Assembly (NCBI RefSeq): GCF_041890415.1
Contig: NZ_CP169056.1
Coordinates: 1,178,001 to 1,242,000, forward strand
Length of the DNA stretch: 64,000 nt
Source: Pseudoxanthomonas koreensis_A
GTDB taxonomy: Bacteria > Pseudomonadota > Gammaproteobacteria > Xanthomonadales > Xanthomonadaceae
Direction: 5' to 3'
The notes under the pieces were generated by a model. That model made no database searches. It saw nothing but the letters and a program-made list of their open reading frames with translations, and was not told the origin of the DNA. Positions 56,501-64,000 of this stretch are shown here, piece after piece; the first letter of the stretch is position 1; each line of letters begins with the position of its first letter. The position numbers and the translations under genes are program-made.

Positions 56501-59500
56501 ACTGTTCAACCACGGCGGCAACATCACCGCGGCGGGCGGTGGCGCCAGCCGGGTCACCATCGGCGGCATCTTCGACAACACCGGTGGCACCCTGGCCGTC
56601 GCCGGCCAGGGGTACGTATCGGCGGGTGGGCTGGACAACCGCGGCGGCACGCTCAGTGCCTCCGGCTCGCTGGACGTGGATGTCAGCGGGCGCCTGGACA
56701 ATGGCGATGGCCTGATTGCATCGGGCGGCAGCATGTCGCTCAGTGCCAACGTCCTGGTCAACACGGACGGCACCATCCGTCATGCCGGAACCGGCAGGTT
56801 GTCGCTGCGGGCCAATGCACTGGAGTTGGCCTACGGCACGATCCTGAGCAATGGCTCGCTGTGGCTGGACGGGGCGGACATCGACCTGACCGGCGCCACG
56901 ACCCAAGCATGGAACATCGCCATCCACGCCGCCACCCTGACCACCGCCGGCGGCGCGCTTTCCGCCACCGGCAAGGGTCCCCTGGTACTCAAGGCCAGCG
57001 ACTGGATCGACAACACCGGCGGGCGGATCGAAAGCAACGGCACGTTGCAGCTGGACACCGCCGAGTTCCACAACGCCGGCGGCACGGTCAGGGCCATCGG
57101 CAGCGGCGCGTCCACCATCACCGTGTCGGGCACCCTGGACAGTACCGGTGGCGTGCTGGAGACCGGCGGCGACACCGTGCTGCAGGCCGCTGAGCTGCGC
57201 AATGCCGGGGGCGTGGTCCGCACCGGCGGCAGCGGTGCCCTTTACCTGGACGTGGCCGGCGGCATCGACAACTCGGCTGGCGGATACATCGGCGCGGGCG
57301 GTGACCTGGACCTGTCCGCGCAGGTGCTGGACAACACCCGTGGCGGCATCGGCCATGCAGGCGATGGCACCCTGACCATCAACGTGGACACCCTGGACGG
57401 CGCCGGCGGCACCATTGCCAGCAACGGCACCCTGCTGCTGTCCGCCGATGATGTGAACCTGCGCGACGGCAGCACCTCGGCCAGCCGGGTGGTGATCGAT
57501 GCGGACACCCTGGTCACGGCCGGGGGCATGCTGAGCGCCAGCGGAAGCGATCCACTGGCGATCACCGCGCGCATCATGCTGGACAACGCCGGTGGCCACA
57601 TCGCCGGCAACGGCGCGTTCCACATCCAGGCCCCCGTGCTCGACAACCGCGGCGGCACCATCACCGCTGCCGGCACGCAGTCCAGCCAGCTGGACGCGGC
57701 CACCGCACTGGACAACACCGGCGGCACCATCATCGCCGCCGGCGACACGGTGGTGCATGCGGGCGAGCTGTCCAATGCAGGCGGGCAACTGCAGGCCGCC
57801 GGCCAGGGGCGCCTGCAGGTCACTGCCGACGGCCTGCTCGACAATACCGCCGGCATCATCGCCGCCGGCGGCGACATGGACCTTGCGGCGCAGCGGCTGG
57901 ACAACACCGGCGGCACCCTGCATCACGCCGGTGACGGCCAGCTGGACATCACCGTGCCGGTGTTCGACGGACAGGGCGGCACGATTGCCAGCAACGGCAC
58001 GCTGACCCTGGTCGGCGACCAGGTCGATCTCGAAAACGGCACCACCATCGCCCATGCCATCTCGGTGGATGCCACCGGGTTGACCACCGCCGGCGGCCAG
58101 ATGCAGGCCGCCGGACCCGGTGTGCTGTCGCTGGCGGTGGGTGGCGCGCTGGACAATGCCGGCGGCACCATTGCCGGCAACGGCAGCCTGGCGGTCACCG
58201 CCGGCACGCTGGACAACAGCAGCGGCTACCTGGGTGCGGCCGGCACCGGCACCAGCCTGGTGGACGTGGCCGGGCAGCTGGACAACGCCGCCGGCACGAT
58301 CGAAACCGGCACCGACCTGGCGCTGTCCACCGCCCACCTGGACAACACCGCCGGCACGATCCGCAGTGCCGGTGGCGACCTGCACATCGATGCCGGCGTG
58401 CTGGACGGCGCTGGCGGCACCCTCTCCGGCCAGGGCACCCTGCACCTGCAGGGCACCCATACCAACCTGGGCGGCGGCACCACCGTGGCCGACCGCATCA
58501 TCCTGGACACGGGCACCCTGATCACCGCCGGTGGCACGCTTGCCTCCACCGGGATCCAGGTCATGGACCTGACGGCGCATGCCGGGCTGGACAACAGTGG
58601 CGGCCGCATCGCCAGCGGCGGCGGCCTGGACATCACGGCAGGCGCGGTGGACAACGCCGGTGGGCAGATCGATGCGCGTGGCGCGCTCGCGCTGGGTGCC
58701 ACCTCGCTGGACAATCGCAACGGCCAAGTGCTGGACGACCAGGGTGCCGGGCTGACGGTGTCCGTCAGCGGCGCGCTGGACAACAGTGGCGGCGGCGTGA
58801 TCGGCGGCAGCGGCAACGCCCGCGTGCAGGCCGGCAGCCTGGACAACAGCGGCGGCACGCTGGCGGCACGTGATGCGCTGGAAGTGACCAGCCAGGGCGC
58901 GTTGCACAACCAGGATGGCCTGCTGCAGGGCCAGGCCGGAATCAGCGTGCAGGCCGGTGGCCTGTTCGACAACCGCGCCGGCCTGCTGGACACCGCTGGC
59001 GTGACAACCGTGGTCGCCGGAGCCATCGACAACGCAGGCGGGCAGATCCTGGCCGGCAGCCAGGACGCCGCCGACGGCGGCACGCCCACCCTGGTGGTCA
59101 CCGCCAGCGGACACCTGGCCAACAGCGGGGGCACCATCGGCAGCCGCGCCGGCGACGTGCAGGTTGGCGCCGGGAGCCTGGACAATGGCAGCGACGGCGT
59201 GCTGGCGGCCCCGCGAGACCTGCTCCTGGACGTGGGCACGCTGGACAACGATGGCACCGTCTACGCCGCGCGCGACCTGCACTACACCAGTGCAGCGGGC
59301 ATGCTCGACAATCGCGGCCGCTTCGGCGCCGGCGAGAACCTGTGGATCCAATTGGCCAGCATCCGCAACGCCATGGATGCGCGGATCCAGGCCCGGAACG
59401 TGCACCTGGTCGCCGGCGTGCTGGATCTGGCCGGCGGGCAGATCGACGCCGACTACCTGCAGTTGAACCTCGGCCTCCTGTCCGGCAGCGGGCGCCTGTT

Positions 59501-62500
59501 CGGCGCACAGATGGTGGACGTGGACATCGCCGGGGACTTCACCTACGGCGCCGGCCAGGTCCTGGAAACCGGCGGCGTGCTCGACCTCAACGTCGGCGGG
59601 ATCCTCACCAACGCGGGCGCCATCCAGAGCACCACCGACCTGCTGCTCACTGCCGTCGGCCTGGTGAACCACGGCACCATCAATGCCAGCAACGCCGGCG
59701 GCACCGGCTTGCTGAGCATCCATGCCGGCAGCGTGGACAACCGCAGCGGCGCGCGCCTGGAAGGCGATGCGGTGCTGATCGATGCCGGAGCCGTGGCCAA
59801 CACCGGCGACATCATCGGCAACGAGATCTCGATCGAGGCCGGCTCGCTCACCAATGGCCGCCACCTGGGCACGGCCGATGCCGCCGTGGCGTACGGCGAG
59901 GGCTTCATCGGCGCAGCCGACTTCCTGGGGCTGCGCGTGGGCAGCCTGTCCAACCTGGACGGCGAACTGTTCAGTGCCGGCGACATGGACATCGTGGGCC
60001 ACGACGGCATTGCTCCGGCCGGCAGCGTGGTCAATCTCTCCGGCCGCATCCTGGCTGGCGGTCAGTTGTACGTGGGTGCCGGGACGGTGGACAACCGGCG
60101 CCGGGTCATCGAGTACATCAACCGCGAGCTGAGCCCTGCAGAGCAAGCTGATGGGCGCCTGCAGGTCGACCCTGCCGATCTTGTGTACTACGACGCGGCC
60201 TACCAGTCCGAGTACGCCAAGCACTGCAGCGAGGACTTCGACTGCAGGATGTCGTTGTCCAGCTACGTCGAAACCCTCACCCCGCTCAACGAGGTGGCCA
60301 TCACCCGCACCTCGGCCGCCGCGCAGCTGCTGGCCGGCGCAAGCATGATCCTCGAGGTCAATACCCTGTACAACCGCGCCTCGGTCATTGCCGCTGGCGG
60401 CGGCATCCTGATCAATGGCAGCGGCGCCGGCGAGGACGCGCCGGGCGTGTTCAACGAGTCGTTTGCCGCGATGCAGGACTGGGAGGTCAATGCCACCTAC
60501 GGCGTGGGCTTCCGTTACTGCGCCGGCACCCTCCACGACTGCGCGGCCAACAACAGCTACCAGACCGCCGGCTATGCGGGGTACTACGGACCGAGGCAGG
60601 TCCAGTTCCCCTATGCCCCGGAGGAAGGGCGCGCCACCATCACTGCCGGCGGCGGCGTAAACATCAGCACCGGCGGTGATGTCAGCAACACCGTGGTCGT
60701 TGCCCCCGGTGAGCAGGGCGCGATGGATACGGCCGGCGTGGACCAGGCACCGGGCCAGGTGATGCTGTCCGGTCCGGGCCAACTGCCTGGCCAAGACGGC
60801 GGCGCTCCGGTGTCCGGCGGCCCGGACGCGGTGGAGGCAGGTACGGTTGGTGGCGTGGCACGCCCGCGTGGCGCCAGCACCGCGCGCCTGCGCCGTGACG
60901 GGCTCGATCCCCTGCAGGCCGCATGGATCAACGCGGGCGGCGGCCCGCACGCGGTCCAGAATGGCGGCACGCCGGCGGTGGACGGCCCGGCCCGGGCGCA
61001 GACCATCGGCACCCCGGAACAGCCGCTGCCCGGGCTGGTGCCGCCGGACAACGCCATGTACGCGCGCGAACCCGGGGCCGGTGCGGCGTTTCTGGTCAGC
61101 ACCTCGCCGAGGTTCGCCCGGGGCGAGGCGGGCGGCTCGGACTACCTGCTCGGACGCCTGGACGTGCCGGGTGACACGCACAAGCGCCTGGGAGACGGCT
61201 ACTACGAACGGCGCCTGGTGCAGGACCAGGTCCAGGAACTGACTGGACGCCGCAACCTGGCCGGCACCGCCGACGACCGCGACGGGCTGGCGCAATACAC
61301 CGCCCTGATGGACGGCGCGGCCGCGGTTGCCGACCGGCTTGGGCTGTCACTGGGTGCCCCGCTGACCAGCACCCAGGTCGCGGCGCTGGACCAGGACATC
61401 GTCTGGCTGGTGGAGCAGGACGTGGCCGGCGAGCGGGTGCTGGTGCCGGTGGTGTACCTGTCGCGCAGTACCGGCGAGCGCCTGGCATCCACGGGCGGGC
61501 TGATCGCCGGTGGCGAGTCGTTGGACGTCACCGCCGGCGGCGCGGTGCGCAACGACGGCACCTTGCAAGGCGGCCAGAGCACCTGGCTCAGCGCCGACAC
61601 CCTGATCAACGACGGCGTGGTGCGCGGCGCACGGGTCACGGTCGATGCCATCGGCGACGTGTTCAACCGCCGGCAACTGACCGGGCAGACCGTGGTGGTC
61701 ACGGCGGGTGGGGATTATGTGCAGGGCGCCAGCGGGCGCCTGCACGCCAGCGACGATGCGCGCATCCAGGCCGAGGGCGACCTTGTCCTGGAGCGGACAG
61801 GGGTGAGCGCCGGCCGCAACGTAACGCTGATCGCCGGCCAAGACCTGGGCGTGAGCGCCAGCCGGGTCCAGGCCGGAGGCGATCTGGCCCTGGTGGCCGG
61901 CGGCGACCTCGACCTGGCCCAGCGCAGCACGGTGACTGCGGACGGTTCGATGGCATTGCACGCGAACCGTGACCTGAGCGTGCGCCAGTCCACCGTGGCT
62001 GCGGGCCAGGACCTGACCGCCTACGCGGGGCGCGATCTGAGCGTGCAGTCGCAGGTGGGCCAAACGACCGGCCAGCTTCGGATCAGCGTTGAAGACAAGA
62101 CTCGCGTGAGTACGGTGACCAGGACGCAGGCGTTGGACGTGCAGGCGCTGACGGCCGGCGGCAATCTGGCGCTGGGCGCGGGCCACGACGTCAACCTGGT
62201 GGCCGCGGAGTTGAACGCCGGTGGCGCACTGACGGTAAGCGCCGGCCACGACCTCAACACCACCACCCTGACCACCGCCGATAGCAGCCACACCCTGGAG
62301 ACGCGCAAGCGGTTCCGACAGACCACGACGACCCTGGACGAGACGGTGCATGGCGCCACGTTCAACGCCGGTGGCGACATCGGCCTGGTGGCCGGGCGCG
62401 ACGTGAACCTGGCGGCGGCCACGGCGATCAGCGACCAGGGCGGGATCGCGCTGGCGGCCGGGCGCGACGTGAACCTGACCGCGGCGCAGGAGCAGCACGG

Positions 62501-64000
62501 CTACACCCAGACCACGGTCAAGAAGAAGAAGAGCCTGCTGTCCAGCAAGACCACCACCACGCGGGAGTCCTACGACGACGGCTACGCCATCGGCACCACG
62601 CTCAGCGGCGAGACGGTGGCGATCAAGGCAGACAATGCCGTGACAATCCAGGGTTCGGATGTGGTCAGCTCGCATGGCACGACCATCTCAGGTGCCCAAG
62701 GCGTGGAGATCGTCAATGCCTACGACACCAGCACCACGGCATACGCCTCCAGCAAGAAGAAATCGGGTGTGTTCGGCAATGGCGGGCCCAGTTTCACGAT
62801 CGGCAGCAAGAAGAGCGAGGTCAAATCCCAGTCGAACGGAAGCAGCGTCCGGGGTTCCGTCGTAGGCAGCCTTTACGGCGACACCACCATCGTGTCCAGC
62901 GAAGGTGCCGTCCATGTCCAAGGTTCGGCCATCAGCTCGCCGGAGGGCGATGTCACCTTGCTGGGTCGTGCGGTCAACATCGAAGAAGGCCACGACACAT
63001 CGACTTACAAAGAATTGACCAGGACCAAGCAGAGTGGAGTGACGGTCGGTGCTTCAGCGCCTGTGGTCGACGCAGCTCTGTCCGCATACGATTCGGCCAA
63101 GACGGCGGGTAGGAGCAAAGACAATCGAGTCAATGCACTGGCTGCGGCCAACACCGCCTACGATACCTACCAAGCCGCTGGTGCAGTGGCTGGCGCAGCG
63201 AGTGGCGGTGGTCAGTCGGTCAACGTCTCGATTACCTACGGCAAGCAGCAGTCCAAGAGCGAACTGACAGCCACCAGCGATGGAGTGGTGGGCAGCACGG
63301 TCAACGCCGGAGGCCAACTGAACGTAGTGGCGACGGGAGGTGGAATGGACTCCGACGTGCGCATCTCGGGCTCGGATGTGTACGGCGGCACGGGAACGCT
63401 GCTGTATGCAGACGATGCCATTGACATTCAGGCTGCGCAAAGCACGTACAAACAAAAGACCGAAAATAATTCCAGCGGCTGGAACGCGGGCGTTGCGGTC
63501 AGCGGTGGCTCCAGCGGTTGGGCGGCAGGTATCACCGCAGGCGGGAATGTTGGCAAGGGCCATAGCGATGGTCAGACCATCGCCAACGTCAATGCGCACG
63601 TGGGCAGCGATGGAACTACGACACTTATCAGTGGCGGGACCACGACTATTCGCGGCGGTCAGGTCAGCGGCGATCGGGTCGAGGTGGATGCCGCCAATCT
63701 GGTGATCGAGAGCCTGCAGGACACGGAGACCTACGACAGCAAGCAAATGAACGCCAGCGCCCAGGTGACCGCCGGCTACGGCGTGTCGGTGAGCGCCAGT
63801 TACAACCAGTCCAATATCCAATCCGACTATGCCAGCGTCTCCGAACAGAGTGGCATCCTGGCCGGCGACGGTGGCTATGCCGTCAAGGTCAGGGGCAGCA
63901 CCGAGCTGATCGGCGGCATCGTCACCAGTACGAGCGAAGCCGAGGCCACGGGCCGGAACAGCTTCAGCACCGGCACCCTGGCGATTGCCGACATCCAGAA
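53559..64000 (+). CDS. Giant TpsA exoprotein, filamentous haemagglutinin/CdiA-like, C-terminus outside window
   Basis: At least 3480 codons from ATG 53559 (AAGGAG upstream at 53545), open to the window end. Order: an extended ESPR signal peptide (MNRIYRLVFNRALRVWQVASELV, cleaved near AHA-QQG, residue 62); a TPS domain to about residue 330 with 'VYSQFDVGQSGVILNNS', 'LHGYVEVAGQRAEVVIANPAG' and 'GGFINASRVTLTTG'; an acidic linker (418-476); an FHA-1 region of LDNxGG repeats to about residue 2180, partly built of 190-residue super-repeats; a non-repeat central region with four cysteines (2223-2328) followed by a Pro/Gly-rich part to about 2600; and FHA-2 repeats from about 2645, with the 'KKKKSLLSSKTTTTRES' element near 2988. 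This layout is that of CdiA. The pre-toxin and toxin would lie beyond 64000; an adhesin without toxin is the alternative. Confidence 0.9.
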   Translation, partial: MNRIYRLVFNRALRVWQVASELVSGPQAGGKCGGASSTAVLRPVSFALWLALGWVTVMPAHAQQGRIIADPRAPRDERPTVLETPNGLPQVNIRTPSRDGVSRNVYSQFDVGQSGVILNNSRTDTQTELAGWIGGNPWLATGPARVILNEVNSSDPSRLHGYVEVAGQRAEVVIANPAGIQVDGGGFINASRVTLTTGTPVMKGGALDGYRVERGGIVVEGGGLDARQADYTDLIARSLQVNAGIWAEHLQASLGSNTVRADHGEVAPLAGGTGAPPTFALDVGALGGMYANKIWLVGNEHGVGVRNAGQIGAQAGDLVVTFDGRLENTGSMQARHDVRVAAAGGMANSGTLSAEQALVLDAGGALDNSGGTLSAQHLEIDASALRNHDGSIVQTGGHGLSLTAATLANRDGGRIGISAPAPQDGEPDATPPENPVADAGDDAPGSDESGSDEPNSDGTPVAEGPGTDAAPEAAPGFLRIAGRIDNDGGAIHAGGGIDLRVDSGLDNTDGHLGVDHLALAGGALDNAGGQLLVAGDIDLALERVVNDGGHLEAGGVLDLEVGELANRGGTLVQRGQQASALRVEGSFDNTDGVVFTAASAFELHSSELLNARGRIEHGGDAGMHLRTGQLTGQEGVIATAGSLVLEAGEVDHRGATLSAAGLRLDATGFDNDGGLVASRGELSIHTGALGNAAGTIQQSGEGGLDIHADTLDGQGGILASDGALQLHARSVDLRDGTTQAQAIVLDTGELVTAGGTMIALGDAALEITASERMDNSGGHIQGNGVLQLDAGILHNRDGLIAASGPGDSRIHVGGLLDNTRGVLATGATTDLRAGELVNRGGAVQAAGPLGIVVGGPLDNSGSGFLGASGGLHLEAPAVLNTGGSIVNANSGELVILTEVLEGAYGTVTSAGGLVLDGETVNLYSGSVVAEQISIDAGSLTTAYGTLNAFGSEALRLNVRGALDNTHGSIAGNGALDVAAQSLFNHGGNITAAGGGASRVTIGGIFDNTGGTLAVAGQGYVSAGGLDNRGGTLSASGSLDVDVSGRLDNGDGLIASGGSMSLSANVLVNTDGTIRHAGTGRLSLRANALELAYGTILSNGSLWLDGADIDLTGATTQAWNIAIHAATLTTAGGALSATGKGPLVLKASDWIDNTGGRIESNGTLQLDTAEFHNAGGTVRAIGSGASTITVSGTLDSTGGVLETGGDTVLQAAELRNAGGVVRTGGSGALYLDVAGGIDNSAGGYIGAGGDLDLSAQVLDNTRGGIGHAGDGTLTINVDTLDGAGGTIASNGTLLLSADDVNLRDGSTSASRVVIDADTLVTAGGMLSASGSDPLAITARIMLDNAGGHIAGNGAFHIQAPVLDNRGGTITAAGTQSSQLDAATALDNTGGTIIAAGDTVVHAGELSNAGGQLQAAGQGRLQVTADGLLDNTAGIIAAGGDMDLAAQRLDNTGGTLHHAGDGQLDITVPVFDGQGGTIASNGTLTLVGDQVDLENGTTIAHAISVDATGLTTAGGQMQAAGPGVLSLAVGGALDNAGGTIAGNGSLAVTAGTLDNSSGYLGAAGTGTSLVDVAGQLDNAAGTIETGTDLALSTAHLDNTAGTIRSAGGDLHIDAGVLDGAGGTLSGQGTLHLQGTHTNLGGGTTVADRIILDTGTLITAGGTLASTGIQVMDLTAHAGLDNSGGRIASGGGLDITAGAVDNAGGQIDARGALALGATSLDNRNGQVLDDQGAGLTVSVSGALDNSGGGVIGGSGNARVQAGSLDNSGGTLAARDALEVTSQGALHNQDGLLQGQAGISVQAGGLFDNRAGLLDTAGVTTVVAGAIDNAGGQILAGSQDAADGGTPTLVVTASGHLANSGGTIGSRAGDVQVGAGSLDNGSDGVLAAPRDLLLDVGTLDNDGTVYAARDLHYTSAAGMLDNRGRFGAGENLWIQLASIRNAMDARIQARNVHLVAGVLDLAGGQIDADYLQLNLGLLSGSGRLFGAQMVDVDIAGDFTYGAGQVLETGGVLDLNVGGILTNAGAIQSTTDLLLTAVGLVNHGTINASNAGGTGLLSIHAGSVDNRSGARLEGDAVLIDAGAVANTGDIIGNEISIEAGSLTNGRHLGTADAAVAYGEGFIGAADFLGLRVGSLSNLDGELFSAGDMDIVGHDGIAPAGSVVNLSGRILAGGQLYVGAGTVDNRRRVIEYINRELSPAEQADGRLQVDPADLVYYDAAYQSEYAKHCSEDFDCRMSLSSYVETLTPLNEVAITRTSAAAQLLAGASMILEVNTLYNRASVIAAGGGILINGSGAGEDAPGVFNESFAAMQDWEVNATYGVGFRYCAGTLHDCAANNSYQTAGYAGYYGPRQVQFPYAPEEGRATITAGGGVNISTGGDVSNTVVVAPGEQGAMDTAGVDQAPGQVMLSGPGQLPGQDGGAPVSGGPDAVEAGTVGGVARPRGASTARLRRDGLDPLQAAWINAGGGPHAVQNGGTPAVDGPARAQTIGTPEQPLPGLVPPDNAMYAREPGAGAAFLVSTSPRFARGEAGGSDYLLGRLDVPGDTHKRLGDGYYERRLVQDQVQELTGRRNLAGTADDRDGLAQYTALMDGAAAVADRLGLSLGAPLTSTQVAALDQDIVWLVEQDVAGERVLVPVVYLSRSTGERLASTGGLIAGGESLDVTAGGAVRNDGTLQGGQSTWLSADTLINDGVVRGARVTVDAIGDVFNRRQLTGQTVVVTAGGDYVQGASGRLHASDDARIQAEGDLVLERTGVSAGRNVTLIAGQDLGVSASRVQAGGDLALVAGGDLDLAQRSTVTADGSMALHANRDLSVRQSTVAAGQDLTAYAGRDLSVQSQVGQTTGQLRISVEDKTRVSTVTRTQALDVQALTAGGNLALGAGHDVNLVAAELNAGGALTVSAGHDLNTTTLTTADSSHTLETRKRFRQTTTTLDETVHGATFNAGGDIGLVAGRDVNLAAATAISDQGGIALAAGRDVNLTAAQEQHGYTQTTVKKKKSLLSSKTTTTRESYDDGYAIGTTLSGETVAIKADNAVTIQGSDVVSSHGTTISGAQGVEIVNAYDTSTTAYASSKKKSGVFGNGGPSFTIGSKKSEVKSQSNGSSVRGSVVGSLYGDTTIVSSEGAVHVQGSAISSPEGDVTLLGRAVNIEEGHDTSTYKELTRTKQSGVTVGASAPVVDAALSAYDSAKTAGRSKDNRVNALAAANTAYDTYQAAGAVAGAASGGGQSVNVSITYGKQQSKSELTATSDGVVGSTVNAGGQLNVVATGGGMDSDVRISGSDVYGGTGTLLYADDAIDIQAAQSTYKQKTENNSSGWNAGVAVSGGSSGWAAGITAGGNVGKGHSDGQTIANVNAHVGSDGTTTLISGGTTTIRGGQVSGDRVEVDAANLVIESLQDTETYDSKQMNASAQVTAGYGVSVSASYNQSNIQSDYASVSEQSGILAGDGGYAVKVRGSTELIGGIVTSTSEAEATGRNSFSTGTLAIADIQ
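55683..58395 (+). repeat. Tandem ~190-residue super-repeats inside the TpsA gene
   Basis: Units begin at 55683, 56250, 56814, 57387 and 57957, each opening with a 'DTLDGxGGTIASNGTLxL' type block followed by 'TTxAxxIxxDAxxLTTAGG'; a sixth start lies at 58395. The spacing is 567, 564, 573, 570 and 438 bases. Each unit contains several LDNxGG FHA motifs in a conserved order, so this is a higher-order repeat above the usual FHA repeat. Confidence 0.75.

Noticed and set aside
56499..61295. A 1598-codon open frame on the minus strand inside the TpsA gene
   Set aside because: It mirrors the GC-rich repetitive coding strand (GGC/GCC codons read as GCC/GGC in reverse). The sense strand has clear FHA motifs, and the antisense product matches nothing recognisable.

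Overview
The window reads as chromosomal DNA from a high-GC gammaproteobacterium of the Xanthomonadaceae/Lysobacteraceae (Xanthomonas, Stenotrophomonas, Lysobacter, Luteimonas or Pseudoxanthomonas-like). The assignment rests on gene order (accD-glmM-tpiA-secG-tRNA-Leu-nuoA..N-tRNA-fMet-rimP-nusA-infB-rbfA-truB-rpsO-pnp-ssrA, then comEC-exbB-exbD-msbA-lpxK-kdsB), on protein style (separate NuoC and NuoD, a NuoG without the N7 cluster ligands) and on dispersed REP-like repeats. Genus is not decidable by eye.

Layout. 1-7816: accessory and housekeeping enzymes (a truncated M13 peptidase, a beta-CASP/MBL hydrolase, a PYROXD2-type flavoprotein, a DUF885 protein, a DUF502 membrane protein, a DUF4442 protein). 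8037-11674: accD-glmM-tpiA-secG and tRNA-Leu(GAG). 11986-27073: a complete 14-gene nuo operon for respiratory complex I, with a strong candidate promoter upstream. 27132-36961: initiator tRNA and the transcription/translation cluster rimP-nusA-infB-rbfA, truB, rpsO-pnp. It is interrupted by one oppositely oriented periplasmic-protein gene. 37076-37558: tmRNA with promoter and terminator. 37584-39027: a REP pair, a lipoprotein and a caspase-fold-like protein. 39273-51392: comEC, then the lipid A/LPS block exbB-exbD-msbA-lpxK-kdsB, followed by a phosphatase, an NHL-repeat protein, uvrC, pgsA and tRNA-Gly. 51804-64000: a two-partner secretion pair, a TpsB pore followed by a giant TpsA exoprotein of at least 3480 codons that runs off the window.

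How the parts fit. The nuo block encodes the proton-pumping NADH:quinone oxidoreductase. In E. coli secG-leuU and metY-rimP-nusA-infB lie close together; here the nuo operon sits between the same two tRNA genes. The exbBD-msbA-lpxK-kdsB genes join lipid A flipping, lipid A 4'-phosphorylation and Kdo activation in one outer-membrane-biogenesis unit. Many neighbours overlap by 4 bases (ATGA, GTGA or TTGA), so translation is probably coupled.

The most interesting part is the right edge. The TpsA has the order expected of a CdiA-type contact-dependent inhibition protein: ESPR signal peptide, TPS domain, FHA-1 repeats, a Cys-containing central region, FHA-2 repeats. The toxin and immunity gene, if present, lie beyond base 64000. 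Inside the FHA-1 region I see a tandem super-repeat of about 190 residues. Other oddities are a 34-codon ORF linking nuoF and nuoG between 13-bp direct repeats, a His-rich loop in NuoL, a Gly/Ala-rich insertion in LpxK, and paired inverted REP elements. No CRISPR array, insertion sequence, prophage or integron was seen.
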